Source of the DNA: Phaeotremella fagi
Lineage: Eukaryota > Basidiomycota > Tremellomycetes > Tremellales > Phaeotremellaceae
Reading direction: 5' to 3'
Assembly (NCBI GenBank): GCA_001599715.1
Contig: BCHU01000005.1
Span: 248,001-312,000 of the forward strand
Length of the DNA: 64,000 nucleotides
Of the stretch, positions 1 through 11,694 are shown piece by piece; the stretch's first letter is position 1, and the number at the start of each line of letters is the position of its first letter. A program made the position numbers and the translations under genes. The notes under the pieces were generated by a model that was not told where the DNA came from, did no database searches, and was given only the letters and a program-made list of their open reading frames with translations.

Positions 1-231
1 AAAGTTTTGATCGACGATACGATCGAACCAGCGTCCGAAGCCGCGATGAAAGCTAGACAACAAGCTAAACTCGAGATCGTCGATCAAGCTGAGGAACAAG
101 CTGAGAAGGATATGGAGGAGAAGATGGCTGCTGTGGATGAAGATGATAGTTGGATGAATGGGAGTGGTGTCGTTGGTGCTGGTGCTGAAGAGAATAAGGC
201 TAGGAAGAGAAAGGGAGGGAAGAAGAAGTAG
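1..231 (+). CDS. 3' end of an unidentified gene (5' part outside the window)
   Basis: Frame 1 is open from the first base of the window to the stop at 229-231. It gives about 76 residues of a C-terminus. The visible part starts with a KVLIDDTIEP stretch, continues as a highly charged and probably helical Glu/Lys/Gln segment, then an acidic patch (DEDDSW), and ends in a basic ARKRKGGKKK tail. The acidic helix plus lysine-rich end would suit a nucleolar, nuclear or ER-cytosolic tail, but no domain can be recognised. The only methionines are internal, so the real start lies upstream. The gene is convergent with SYO1, with about 100 bp between the two stops. I do not recognise the protein. Confidence 0.6.
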   Translation, partial: KVLIDDTIEPASEAAMKARQQAKLEIVDQAEEQAEKDMEEKMAAVDEDDSWMNGSGVVGAGAEENKARKRKGGKKK

Positions 232-335
232 ATTTCAACAGAGTCTTGGAAAATCAATGATTTGACGAGATAGATACTATATGTGTATCAATCATATAAT
301 GCATCAAGCAACTAGATCTAAACCCCTCAACAGCC

Positions 336-2981
336 TTAACGGCGTAAGGATCTACGATATTTAATGAAAGCAACCAAATTCTCATAAGTTTCTTCAGCTC
401 TAGCTCTCAAATCCGGTTGTTTCCTTTTATCAATTTTCTTAACCTAAGCAAATGTCAGCTCCAATTCCAGTCTGAGGAGAAGAAAAAACCTACATCAGTT
501 CGAACTTTGCCAACAACACCAGTTAAACCCTGCAAGAAACCACCGTTTACGAAAACGGGAAGATCAAATTCTCTACCTTCATCAGCGTAGATATCTATGA
601 TAGCGTTGATGATCGCTACCATCATTTCTGATGTTAAAGTCGTTGGTGGGGGTGGTGATGTCAACGCTGTTAATAAATATGAACCTATTATTGAGTTTTC
701 TTCAACGGTGATTGAAGATCTTGTGGCCAGTAGAGATAACGTTTCTATCAGTCTTGAACGTGAATTATCGGTTTTGACGATTGGGATTGCGGTGATTAAA
801 GTTTGGGTTTGTTGAGGTGTAACGGTCTAATTGAGGTAAGATGATGATCAACACATGAATAACTTACCACTTGATTCAAAGCAATCTTGGCTAAACCCCA
901 TGAACAACCTAAAGCCATTTCAATAACTTCCAACCTAATTTCTTGACCCTTTGACGTCAAAATCTCAGAATCCGATCCGACAAACTCAACGATTCTAAAC
1001 ATCCCATCCCAAACACCTTGTGATGGAATGACACCAACAATCTGTGAAGCAGCAGCTGCATCGGTAGGTAAGGATGCAGCTGTTGTTAGAAGGAGATTGT
1101 TGAGAGCCTCGAGGGATCGGAGGTGTAGAGTTGAAAGAACGGAGGTGGTCGGTGGATGAGGGGATGGGTTTGATGGTGATGGAGGGAAAGATAATGCTGT
1201 GGGTTGCGAGAGGGTGGTTAATCTCTCTGGGAGTCGAAGAGTGGTGAGTAAATGAGACAAGGTGGCGGTATGTGCGATGAGTGGAATTGGTTCGGTGGTA
1301 ACGGATTCTTGAGGATCACGGCCCATTTCAATAAGCGCTTCATCTGGGATTGCGTCGTCCATCTCTTCGTCTTCGTCGTCATCTAATAGTGGTCAGCTGA
1401 GATACTGATTATCAACGACAAGCTCACCTTCCTCAGAAGCATCTTCTTCTGCCTCCGTTGGTTCTTCGGCATCATCCAATCCAGCACAGATACCAGTAAG
1501 GACTTCAAGCCCAACGACGACAGTATTAAGCATTCGTTCAATACTCGCCAATTGTCTCTCAGCTGGAGAAACGTGATCCGTCTTCAATCCTTTCGTTTGA
1601 GCAGTAACTATAGCTTGAGAAGGCTAACGGTGGTATGAGTAACTGTTTCTCAGAATCGGCATTCAACTCACAGCTTCACCAGCAAGTTGAGTGACTCTTG
1701 CAGAAACATTTTCCAGGTTGACATCCAGCAATCCATTAAGCAAAGGCAATACAATCTCGTTCGTCAAAGTCTGAATATCAACACCTTCATCGGCAGGTGT
1801 ACCGGCATCGACCAAATTTCTCAAAGCGCCTACAAGGTATAAGTTGATACACTGCCAAATCACGATGCGCAACTTACCGCTGACCAATATCCTACTCAAC
1901 AACGCCCTTCCATCTCCAAGTTCCCCATCATCGCTTTCTTCAACACTTTTCCCTTTCCCCTTGTTTTTGGAGGTGGTAGAAGCTTCCCCTTTGTGATCCG
2001 ACTTGGCGACTTCAACAAGAACGGATAAAGCAGACGGATGAGCTAAGATGGCTTTTCGGAAAGGATAGTTATCTTGCGAAAGCGAATACAGAGCTTGAGC
2101 TGGTGTATCCCATCAGTCTTCGAGAATGATCAAACGCAAAGATTCAAACCTACCTGCAGCTAAAGCTACGCCTAATCCCAAAACCTCTCTACCGGCCAAA
2201 ACTTCGATCAAAAGATCTTGACAATTCGCAGCATTAACTGCTTGAAGGGTTTTATGACTGGTCTCCGCTAAACTCCATAATAATGATATGACGTTTTCTG
2301 AGAGTGATAAAAGATGTTTTCTGGCTTGATGGTCGGCGTCGGTAAATTTTTGAGGTGTTTGATTGGGTATAAGGATGGAATGGATGGTTGATGAAATCTG
2401 AATGGAAAGTCAGCCAGATACTGAAGAATGAAGCCAATGCAATAGCTCACTTTTCCCATCAAAACGATCAAATGCGACATGATACCTTTATTAAACATCT
2501 CACCACAGAGCTCATGACCACCATCAATAGCTAAATTCCTGCAGTCGTGTGAGCTATCAATCATACATTTAAAGTTAAGGAAGCTCACCGTAAAGCCCCA
2601 GAAGCCTCAACGACAACTTCATCAACACTATCTGACAACCTCTCAATAAGTTCACCAACGACATTCCGACCTTGAAACAGTCGTCGTGTAGCCGCATCAT
2701 TCTGAATAAGATTACAGATCGCAGCACAAGCCCAAGTCCTTTCAGCGTAATCGGGAGATTTAAGCTGAGAACCATGTCAGTTCTACTCATAAAATAAAAG
2801 GATAGATATTGAATGGGGTAACGAAAAGTAAACTCACCTTGTTCAGAACAGGTAACATCTGTTTCTCCTTAGCTGGATCAGCTTTCCCATCTGCTTTACC
2901 ACCTCCTAAATGTGAATCGGGGACTCTAATGGGGTTATGTCTCTTCTGAGCAGTTTTCTTCTTGTATTGTGATTTCCCCAT
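336..2981 (-). CDS. SYO1: SYO1/HEATR3-type symportin (ARM/HEAT-repeat importer of 5S RNP proteins)
   Basis: Multi-exon gene read on the minus strand from MGKSQYKKK (ATG at 2979-2981) to the stop at 336-338. The start shows the conserved family N-terminus: MGKS, a basic run, then RHNPIRVP. Further in, an exon reads NLAIDGGHELCGEMFNKGIM, which matches the HEATR3/SYO1 repeat 'NLS..GG.E.C..M...DI'. Helical repeats follow in later exons, with an acidic loop near 1393-1450. The last exons carry the typical end: NAIIDIYADE, a FLQGLTGVVGKVR stretch, then RARAEETYENL and a terminal YRRSLRR. SYO1 binds Rpl5 and Rpl11 co-translationally and carries them to the nucleus with karyopherin Kap104. Internal exon borders are numerous (roughly 8-10 introns) and only partly resolved. 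Identity is confident from both termini. Confidence 0.85.
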
Positions 2982-3266
2982 TGTTGAGATGTTGTTTTGA
3001 ATATTTGTTTTGGTGGGACGAGAAGGAGAAGTTGGTTGGAGTAGTCAAATTCATTGCATCTCTGAAAATATCAGAAAATTCAAGACTAGGTCACGTGACT
3101 TCCCTATGGTAGTGATCAGCTTAATCAGGTCGTTATGAGATAGATACCTGGCTTGTCTACTTCCTATGCATGGAATAGAATAATATCAACAGCTGTCAGT
3201 GCAAAAGTAAACTCGAATCAAGACGACACCCACAGAAAAGAGTTCGAAGCCAGATTGACAAGAGAA
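2982..3266. promoter_or_regulatory. Divergent promoter between SYO1 and cyclophilin
   Basis: A 285-bp gap separates two outward-facing start codons, so it must hold both promoters. It contains a CACGTGAC sequence near 3092, which includes the CACGTG E-box. I see no TATA box. Confidence 0.45.
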
Positions 3267-4231
3267 ATGGGTCCAAAACCAAAACAACCACCTCCACCGT
3301 GAGTGACCACCCAAAACGATAAACACCTAAACCTCAATTCAGAGATGTATATTTCGATATAACCATAGACGGTAAATCCCCGAATCTCTATCTCATGAAT
3401 CCAACCATAACTGGGTATTATAGGTGTAGAGAAAGGCAAAATAACATTCCATTTGTATGACGAAACGACACCGAAGACGGCAGCCAATTTTCGAGGATTA
3501 TCGAGTGGATTCGTATGTCCCCCCTCTCCAGTCTTACTATCTTACATATTATGTTCTGATACTGATTTAGAGATGAAATGTAGACGACTGATGGAGCTGC
3601 TTTAAACGAGTTATGGAGCTATAGGGGTACACCGTTCCATCGAGTTATTCCTGGGTTCATGGCTCAATCAGGTGATTTTGAGAAAGGTGATGGATCGGGG
3701 GGTAGGGTAGGTCTATCTGTAACCTCGTCTAACTTGTCTTAGTGTATCTATGAAAGGAAGAAATTCAAGGATGAGACGTTTAGGATTAAACATGATAGCC
3801 AGTTATCCATTCTTTCTTCTCAACCAGCTTTGAACTGATACCATATGAAAATACAGAAGCTGGGCTACTCTCAATGGCGAATTCAGGAAAAGATACAAAT
3901 GGTAAACCCACCCCTTCTTCGAAACAAGGACACGCTAAAACTTCCTACTAGGTTCACAATTCTTTATAACGTTCAGACCGACCCCGCATTTAGAGTAGGT
4001 GTATACGAAGATCTCGAACGAAACGTTGGTCTAACCTCAGAGCTTAGTCGAAAACATGTAGTCTTCGGAGAAGTGATTTCAGGGATGGAGGTATGTCTTT
4101 TATCGATGTGAATACTGATTCGCCGTATCCAGATCGTCGAAGAGATTGAAAAATACGGTAGTAAATCTGGTGATGTAACTTCGAAAATCGTCATTTCAGA
4201 TTGTGGGATCGTTGAAGCGGAAGCATCTTAA
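3267..4231 (+). CDS. Cyclophilin-type peptidyl-prolyl cis-trans isomerase
   Basis: Spliced gene of about seven short exons. Exon 1 begins [11 protein letters not shown], then [10 protein letters not shown] joins to [28 protein letters not shown], and after another intron to [18 protein letters not shown]. This is the cyclophilin core with the catalytic [13 protein letters not shown] motif. Later exons give [19 protein letters not shown] (substrate pocket) and, after a 3' splice ending [22 protein letters not shown] and [13 protein letters not shown], with a stop at 4229-4231. It is single-domain, lacks a signal peptide and is about 175-180 residues long, so it is probably cytosolic and/or nuclear, like the cyclosporin-binding CypA class. 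The active-site Arg, Phe, Met and Gln are present. The tryptophan usual in the cyclosporin pocket was not located. A loop after GLSSGF ([11 protein letters not shown]) is longer than in CypA. Confidence 0.88.
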
Positions 4232-4396
4232 AATCAAAGGAGGTCACAACAGAACTGTATTAGTACCATGCATAACTGAACTCTAATTTATATCTATTCT
4301 TGATTGTATACAAATCAAACTAGAAGAGGACTGTCGATTGAACTTATACCTAAGCAGTCGAATTGAATTAGTACCAGATTCTCACCTCTGTTGAAT

Positions 4397-6057
4397 TCAC
4401 TCACCAATAGCTACACCCCCCTCATCACTTTCCCTACCCTTAGTTCTCAAAAGAGTTCCAGCACTTTTATTAACCACCTCCTTCCCACCGAACAACATAA
4501 CCCCATAGACTCCCAGTTCACTAACCACATCCGCCAGCCTAGCCAAGCCCTCACCACCCCTAACCAACAAGTTATGTAAATCCGCCGGAGGCTGAATAAG
4601 TTCCATCAAAATGTATCCCTCCTTCAATTCGGGTTCACCAGCTTTTACAACGGTTTCCGATAATTTCTTTAAATGATCAGGGATATCTTGTCGATAGATG
4701 TTATTCCCCCCACCCTCTCTTTGTGGTTTCAACACGAATCTCTCTGATTCTTCCGTGGCTAGTTTATACGCTTCGAGACCTAGTGGAGAATTGTCCATTG
4801 GCCATAATCCTGTCCAAGTTTTCCTTATTTCCTCAAGATCCCCAGGTGTTAGTTCTCGTCCGAATCCAACTTCTTCTTTGGGTTTTAGTAGGAATGATTC
4901 GAGTACACCAGGTTCAGCTAAGACTTGTTGTATTTTTTTGGCACCTGCTAATTGGAGCGCCATTGAGGGACATTTTATCGCTAAAGTCGTTTCTAGTGCT
5001 AATCGTGTTTCCCATTCTGATGAGGTCGGGTAATCGTTAGGCGTGTATGCCGCTCTGTAGTATATCAAGGCTACTTCTTTAGGTGGTGATGTTGTATTGG
5101 TGGTTGATGGGAGGGTAAGAATTTTGGTAGAAGGGTCAATGGTAGCCAGAGAAGAGAGTTCGGCAAAAGTGTGTCGAATAGTTTGAATACCATGACTGGG
5201 GTTTGATCAGTTTCATTATCTAAACGCTTTCACTCACGCCCCAAGTAGCTCATATTGCAACCATCTTTGATCAAAAACATTTCTCTCCCCTTCCTGAACA
5301 ACAAAAAGAACGACTGAATCTTTCTTGCCATAAGCTTTCCAACCTTCTGCCAAACCAGCAGACAAGTTTTTCAGTGATTCATTGGCTGGGAAATTGGATG
5401 GATCAGATAGATGAGGTGAGATGGAGTAGTATTGATCGGTAGCTGCTGCTAAATAACTAGGAAATAGAGTCAGTTGACAGCTCCTTGATCGATGAATCAC
5501 AACTCACCGATGCATCTCACCAGCCTTTTGACTGAGTGCACCGAAAGAAGCTGCAATAGTGTTAAATTCGACTTGTTTGATTTCAGTCTCTGTTGAGCCC
5601 GAAGTTGAATGTAACAAATAATCCGATCTAAAAAGACCAAGTTGGATAGGCTAACACAAATCTTCAGTCCAAAGAACACTGAAAAGGATGGAAGAAGATT
5701 ACTCACCTGAACTAAATCATTACGAATCTTCTTCCAACCTCTCCAAAGTTCCCCCTGAAACTCATCAACCAAACTAACACTCCCACCCATAACCCTATCC
5801 AAAAACTCCCAATCATTAGCGATAAGAGCGTATAAACCGTTATACAGGGGTTGTAATCCTTTCACAAAATCGTATTGAGATTTAGGGAAGGGGGTTGGGA
5901 AGAGGGAGAGGGGAGCTGAGATTGAATGGGTTGGTGGGGTTGGGGGGTTGGGTGGGAGGAGGGTGAAGCCGTGAGAGAGGGCGTAGGAGGTTGCGAGGAG
6001 GAGGAGTTCGGTTTGTTGGGGGTTTGTCAGGGGGGGTGGCCAGGTTGGGAGTGACAT
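4397..6057 (-). CDS. GSH2: Glutathione synthetase (eukaryotic type)
   Basis: Read on the minus strand from MSLPTWPPPLTN (ATG ends at 6057) to the stop at 4397-4399. Exon 1 includes the family segment with a KGLQPLYNGLYALIAND run and FLDRV. The last exon (about 5068-4397) has the hallmark sequences: YYRAAYTPNDY, WETRLALETTLAIKCPS, QLAGAKKIQQVL, then the ATP-grasp glycine-rich loop LKPQREGGGNNIY and the C-terminal LLRTKGRESDEGGVAIGE. These match eukaryotic glutathione synthetase, which joins gamma-glutamylcysteine and glycine using ATP in the cytosol. The length (about 500 residues over 4-5 exons) is normal. The gene is convergent with the cyclophilin and divergent from MND1. Confidence 0.93.
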
Positions 6058-6638
6058 TTTTTTTGAGGGGTCGGTGAAGGCCGGTAAGAGAGTGCTTTTG
6101 TTGAGAGTTGGGGGATGGGGATTGTGGATAGCTGACCTGTGTGGCTTTGGCTTGGGCTTGTGCCAAGGATTGGTCGAGGATTGTAAGTGGAATATAAAGT
6201 AAACGATATGAAAATGAATGCAAAAAGAAGAAGAAACACCAATGATCTGATGTCTCCTTATCCTTATCCTTGTCTTGATAATCTAATCACGATATGTGGC
6301 GTGCCTAATTGTGGAGGTGTCTGGTAATGGTGCTTAATGTAGAAAATCGAAGAACTTACCCTGCTCAAATATACAATCTCAAATTATGAACAGTATGTAC
6401 AAATGGGTTGAGTTAGGATTGATCTTTGTTTAGGCAATCTTCATTAACTCTAGGTGTGTTATTGATCTCCAAATCTGGAAGACCAGACGCAAAAAGCGAG
6501 AAAGAACCATTTGAAACTATTGCCGCCACATTCAAAGGACGTAAAGATTGATTCCAATCCATCATGTCATCTAATTAATCTTGAGATAATCCACTTCTTC
6601 TCATTCCCACTCATTAACAATAATATCTCACAATCAAA
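6058..6638. promoter_or_regulatory. Divergent promoter between GSH2 and MND1
   Basis: This 581-bp gap separates two outward-facing starts. Small open frames in it (for example 6027-6242 on the minus strand) are low complexity and have no family resemblance. No element could be assigned with confidence. Confidence 0.35.
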
Positions 6639-7812
6639 ATGTCAAAGAAACCATTGTCAGCAGAAGCTAAAAAAGCTAAGAGTAAGTCCGATTCCAAATC
6701 CCAATCCAAATCTTCTTCTCCCACCCAGAGAGAAAAAGGTTTAATGACGTTCTACAGTGTTAGAAATCTTTCATGAGAATGTAGGTTAATGTTCTCCTAA
6801 ATCTTGGAAGGAAATTAACCTACTGTTGTAACAGAGTGAATTCTTTACTTTGAAAGAATTGGAGAAGATCGGTTCTAGTGAGTGAATGAGTTTCTTTGTT
6901 ATGCATCACAGACTGACGTGGACATTGACAGAAAGGGGAGTCGGTACGTTAATCATTTTTCTAATGATGCTATCATCTAAAATGATCAACCCAGTTGAAA
7001 AAACTATCAAAGAAGTAGTCCAAGATCTAGTCGACGAGAACCTCATCAGTACTGATAAAATGTGAGCTTTTGGATAATCTTTGGAACTTGATCAAAAGCT
7101 CATAAATTAAACCTAGTGGAACAAGTAACTGTAAGTCAATCTCACTACCGAATCACACGACACTCAACAAAAGGACGAATCAAAGATTTTTGGTCATTCC
7201 AAAGTGCAGCTGGTGCAACTGTAAGTCTCAGCTCCGTCTCTTAACCAAAATCAAGTTGACCAAAATGTAGAAACAGAACGCATTAACAAAAGCTGAAAAA
7301 GAGCTCGAAACTCTCCAAATCAAAATCATCGAAACCCAAGAAACCCTCCAACAAGCAGAAAAGGGACGAGAGGATACTGTAGGTGCCTCAGCACACGCTT
7401 CATCGTGTACTTCTTGTACCTAATTCAAATCAGCCCGAACGACGTAAGAAAATGACTGATCTCGAGAATCAAATCAATTTGTCTTTGAATTATAAATCCG
7501 AACTTGAAGCTTATGGAGCTGCTGATCCTGTTAAATACGAGAAGAAGGGTAAGGCGATTGAAATCTGTAAAACAGCTGCTTTGAGATGGACTGGTGGGTT
7601 CTTTATTTCTATTGATAGAGGGTGGATGTTGATGCAGTTTCTTTTTGGTTTTAGATAACACGTTGATCCTTATGGGAATCGCTAGTAATCAATGTGGAAT
7701 GGAGAGTGAACAGGTTAAAGTATTCCTTGGGATTAGTGAGTTTTCTTGTACTTGAAACTTGTCGAAACTCATGTAATGTTCAGATGATGAATGGGAAGAT
7801 CTTCCAATGTGA
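6639..7812 (+). CDS. MND1: MND1, meiotic recombination accessory factor
   Basis: Begins MSKKPLSAEAKKAK (ATG 6639). Short exons then give MLEIFHEN, EFFTLKELEKIGS, KKGV and VEKTIKEVVQDLVDENLIST, which form the N-terminal winged helix, followed by IGTSN and YWSF. This is the diagnostic MND1 pattern 'IGTSNYYW'. The middle is a long coiled coil (ALTKAEKELETLQIKIIETQ, then RRKKMTDLENQINLSLNYK). The C-terminal part has the conserved ALRWTDN join and ends EWEDLPM with a stop at 7810-7812. MND1 pairs with HOP2 to help Dmc1/Rad51 strand invasion in meiosis. About 205 residues, normal for the family. At least eight introns in 1.17 kb make it one of the most intron-dense genes here. Confidence 0.92.
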
Positions 7813-8119
7813 TCGTTGAATCTCATCAACAATCGAATTATCAGAACAGATCGTTGTATTTATCAAATTATCAAACCAGAAAATCCCAACTCATCGTTAG
7901 ATTTTATTTGTATATAAGAGATCCATTTTACTGTAGCTTAAGTATCAAAATCATGCAGATCCACTTTCAAATCCAAGGAACCCTTAAAAACATCAAATGC
8001 ATATCTAAGCAAACAATTGATTCTCCGCTGTATTGTTTTTGTTTTTCTTAGAAATATTAAATCAAGTACAAGAACATCTCCAACTCTAATTTTACACATT
8101 CACTACCACCACCCGTAAC
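7813..8119. other. Convergent intergenic region (MND1 / PRS 3' ends)
   Basis: AT-rich 307-bp stretch holding both 3' untranslated regions. The open frame at 7791-8051 runs out of the MND1 end in another frame and has no family resemblance. I see nothing else. Confidence 0.5.
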
Positions 8120-9752
8120 TCAAAAGTAATCAGATCTAAACAAGGCCGAGATTGATTCACTAAATTGAGAGTTTATCAGTTTGAATTTCTGTATTGATGA
8201 AAAATCTAGAAGACATACCCATTATGCGTTCTTCTTATACTTTCAGCAATGACTGGTGCTATATCTATCGTATCCAACATTCCATCACACATCTGTATTC
8301 TTTCAGATTGGTCGATTGAGTTGGTAACCTAAGAAATGATAAGTTAATCGGGTGAAATATGGTCTCCAATGAAATTGGACCTACGATCAATTTCTTTACT
8401 GGTAAATCACGTAGATTATCCATAGTAGTATCAGATAACAAACCTAAATCCGAAATCAATATTATCATCCTCCAACAAAAAATCACTACATACCATGACT
8501 GATCAAAGCGTAAACCTCTTTAGCACCTGCATCTTGTAATACTCCAGCAGCAAGTCTAACAGTGTGACCAGTATCGATCATGTCATCGATCAAAATAGCG
8601 ACTTTGCCTTTAACGTCACCAACCAGCAATTCCATTTTCTCGACGAAAACTGAATTTTCGTCGTCGGATTCACCGTGGTGGGAACCTGAATCTGAACCTG
8701 CTGGTGTGGGTGGGACTGTTGGGATCACTAATGAAGCTGATAAATCTCTTTTACGTTTTCTGTTGATCAACGCGAAATCTAGATTCAATCTGTCTGCTAG
8801 TGCTGTAGCTCTGAATAGGGGTTATCAGTTATCATCCGTTGAACTATCAGACAGTTCGATAACTGACCTCTTGGCACCTCCTGCATCTGGACTGACGATG
8901 ATAGCGTTTCTCCATCCATCGATTTCTTGTTTGATGTATGATGTCATACTGGGTTCAGTGAACAAGTTGTCGACTGGGATATCGAAGAAACCTTGGATTT
9001 GAGAGGCATGGAGATCAAGTGTGATGACATGATCTGCACCAGCCACTGCTAAAAGATTAGCAACGAGTCTGTTAAGATGTCAGTTGGTGATTTCATTTTT
9101 GATGACATTCCAACTGACTTTGCAGTGATAGGGGCTCTTGATTTATCCTTCTTATCTTGTCTAGCATATGGATAACAAGGGATGACAGCTGTGATACGTT
9201 TCGCAGAAGCTGTTTTACAAGCTATCAAAGGGGTATTAGTTTGGTTTCATTTCGTTGGGTATATGTAGGACATACCTGAGATCATAATCAAGAGTTCCAT
9301 GAGATGATCATTGATCGATGGAGGACTTGGTGATTGAAGAATGAAGACGTCTTCATCTCTAACTGAAGAATGAATTTGAACTGAGGTTTCGAGGGAGAGG
9401 AATTTCGATACATGACATGGTGTTAACGGTATACCGAGACTATAGGGTGTCGTGTGAGCAGGTGAGAAAGAGTTGATAGATGATGTTTTATGGATGTGTT
9501 GAATGATTTTTCTTCGTGAATCATGGTCCATAGTCACGGAAGATCACGAACGTGCGCCCCATGACTCTTCTAAACTTCCAAAGGACCTCTCTCCATTTCT
9601 AACAAAAGAAAAGTTGGACTTACCGAGCAGCAACTGCTTCAGCTAGTTTAGGATGACTGTTACCTGGAGAAGAGTTAGGTTAAGTAGTTCAACAAGAAAA
9701 TTCACTTTAACATACCCGTTAAGAGCTTGATGGAGTTTCCCTTTTGATGCAT
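8120..9752 (-). CDS. Ribose-phosphate pyrophosphokinase (PRPP synthetase)
   Basis: Minus-strand spliced gene, starting [13 protein letters not shown] and continuing [13 protein letters not shown]. Next come [20 protein letters not shown], the active-site segment [13 protein letters not shown], then [17 protein letters not shown] and [20 protein letters not shown]. The PRPP-binding signature is [14 protein letters not shown], and the protein ends [13 protein letters not shown] with a stop at 8120-8122. It makes PRPP from ribose 5-phosphate and ATP for nucleotide, histidine and tryptophan synthesis. Between the catalytic flexible-loop KRKR and the LVGDVKGK strand there is an insertion of about 35 residues, rich in Ser, Pro, Asp and Glu. 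It resembles the non-homologous regions known in some yeast PRS subunits. Which paralogue this is cannot be told. Confidence 0.93.
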
Positions 9753-10486
9753 GGCGAATGAGTGGGAGTAGTAGGAGAAGAATGGAAGAGTTTGAGCAGG
9801 TGGATTGTGAACACGGTGATAGGGCTAATGGATTTGGTTGGTTTTCGTACTGTTTAACTGTGGTTGTTTTGAACGGTATAGACTAAATGAGGATCATATA
9901 CGACTCATGGATGTTCAAGGTATCTATTAAATCAATAATATAATAGAAATGAGGATGTTAAAATGAAATAGATATAGGAGATGAAATTAATTTTATCGCT
10001 GGTTAACCACCAATTCAACTTTTCAGGAATCACTAATCCGGTTATCAAATTACCAAAATTTAAATACACGTAATAAAAACACAAAATGGATTCGAGGCGT
10101 TGAGGCGGTTCCGACCTTGACTTTAACGAAGCCTGTCAAGGGGCGAAACCGATTCTTGAGGATCATGACAAATGAAACGTTTGGAAATTTTCAGTAGAAG
10201 AGGAAGAGATAAAAGATACTGTCGGATAGTCGTTTTGGGTGTTTGAAACGGAAGATGAACCGAAACTTTGTCTTTGTACTATCATTGGTTGATAAGACCA
10301 TCAGACTGCCTTCTACTTCCATTGTGGACATCGCCTTCTCAACGTTTTCACTGATCTCGCATTGATCTGTCGTCAATTCATTGTCAATCGTTTCTGATTT
10401 CTTTGCCATTCCACACAGTTACAGTATCAGATACCATACGCACAAATTCCAAAAAAAAGCAGCAACATTTTTTTACAATCGAAACA
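9753..10486. promoter_or_regulatory. Divergent region between PRS and family 2 copy 1, with a GAGGCGTTGAG element
   Basis: The gap carries the PRS promoter on its left and the family 2 promoter on its right. The 11-mer GAGGCGTTGAG at 10094-10104 recurs at 11124-11134 upstream of the second family 2 copy. The ORF at 10191-10409 on the minus strand has no support and is not called. Confidence 0.4.
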
Positions 10487-11032
10487 ATGTCCTCCACCAC
10501 AAATATCGAAACATTCACCGAGAAATTAAAACAACACACAGAAGAAATTTCTATCATCCGCTCAAAAATAATTTCGACACTCAACGACCATCCAAAACTG
10601 TCGTCACTCAGCGAACCAAAAGACTTCAACAAGGCTTACAGGAATATCATGGATTTGAGAAAAAATCTCAGAGCATGGCGGTCCAAACAGAATTCTTTCT
10701 TGACTGATGAAGCCACGATCAGTATGTTTCTACCCGAACAACAAAGACATCTTGAACTAGGTATTCAGAACTCACAAGAGATAGAAAAAGAATGGAGTGA
10801 GAAGTACGAAGTCGTCCATGATTACTTTTACGATTTCTTTGTTCCCACTTCCTACCTTTCCCAAAAGAAATCTTTGTTGTATTACGATTTTGTAGATTTT
10901 TGTAAACTGTGGCAATCGGTTCTTGAGGATAATGAGAAGTCTCTCCAATCAAAGCACTGGGATGAAAGGATTGAAAAGTTCACTCAAATGTTCAGAGGTT
11001 CAAAAGAGGTGAAAAGAGGTACTGTTGGATAG
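10487..11032 (+). CDS. Family 2 copy 1: lineage-specific 181-residue protein, unknown function
   Basis: Intronless ORF. The methionine at 10487 (MSSTTNIETF) is preferred over upstream in-frame ones because it aligns with the start of the second copy at 11695. The protein is hydrophilic, helical and rich in Glu, Lys, Ser and Gln, with no signal peptide or membrane segment. It shares with copy 2 the N-terminal LKQHTE-[ED]-[IV]-S-x-IRS segment, the middle WRSKQ-[NT]-SF and LELGI-x-x-SQE, and the C-terminal LEDNEKSLQSKHW followed by ER-x-EKFTQ. No known domain is recognised. The C-terminal block is the most conserved, so it is probably the functional core or a region kept alike by gene conversion. 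Confidence 0.75.
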   Translation: MSSTTNIETFTEKLKQHTEEISIIRSKIISTLNDHPKLSSLSEPKDFNKAYRNIMDLRKNLRAWRSKQNSFLTDEATISMFLPEQQRHLELGIQNSQEIEKEWSEKYEVVHDYFYDFFVPTSYLSQKKSLLYYDFVDFCKLWQSVLEDNEKSLQSKHWDERIEKFTQMFRGSKEVKRGTVG

Positions 11033-11694
11033 TAGGCCCTTTTCAGTCCGTGGTCAGTTAGTGAATTTCAGCATTAGTAGTTTATGAAGAGCATTTGTTG
11101 AAAAATAACAAAAAATATTCCGTGAGGCGTTGAGACAGTTTTTGAAGGGCAAACTTGCAATTATTGTATGAACAAGGTATGGAATAGGTCATCGATATGC
11201 TGATTCACTTCTCCTTCAATTTCGATCTCGTAGTACCAGACCTAGGGACTAAGTTACAAAAGCCGTTACCGTAGGCATAAGCAACAAGACTCCCAGTGAC
11301 CCCAAAATAATTGACCCAAGCAATGATTCAAATCGTTTGTCAAGCTATTCCCATTCCACATGGGTGCGGAATATGATAATAATTCCTGTCTATCTGAATT
11401 TTCATGCAGTACCTTTTTTCATCACCCTAGGATGAATGGGAAGATGAGACCATTTCTGTACCTCTGACTTGTATGCAGATTTACCTCTTATCATTCATGA
11501 ACACATAGGGGGGAAAGGAAATGAACAATCCATTCAAGCTCACCTTTGTTGAGACTAAAAAATATTGAAAGAAAGGATGACAGTCTTTGATACGTCTTCG
11601 GATTCAAGTATAAAGAAAAGGCTATTCATAGGGAAAATGTTTCTTCTATACCTTCAAACCCTTATCCAAACAAACCATAATTACCAAGTTAAGA
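11033..11694. promoter_or_regulatory. Intergenic region upstream of family 2 copy 2
   Basis: 662 bp without a supported gene. It holds the second GAGGCGTTGAG element at 11124-11134, 561 bp before the next start codon (the first lies about 383 bp before its own start). A run of seven G/A bases (GGGGGGAAAGG) lies near 11508-11518. No TATA box is certain. Confidence 0.4.
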
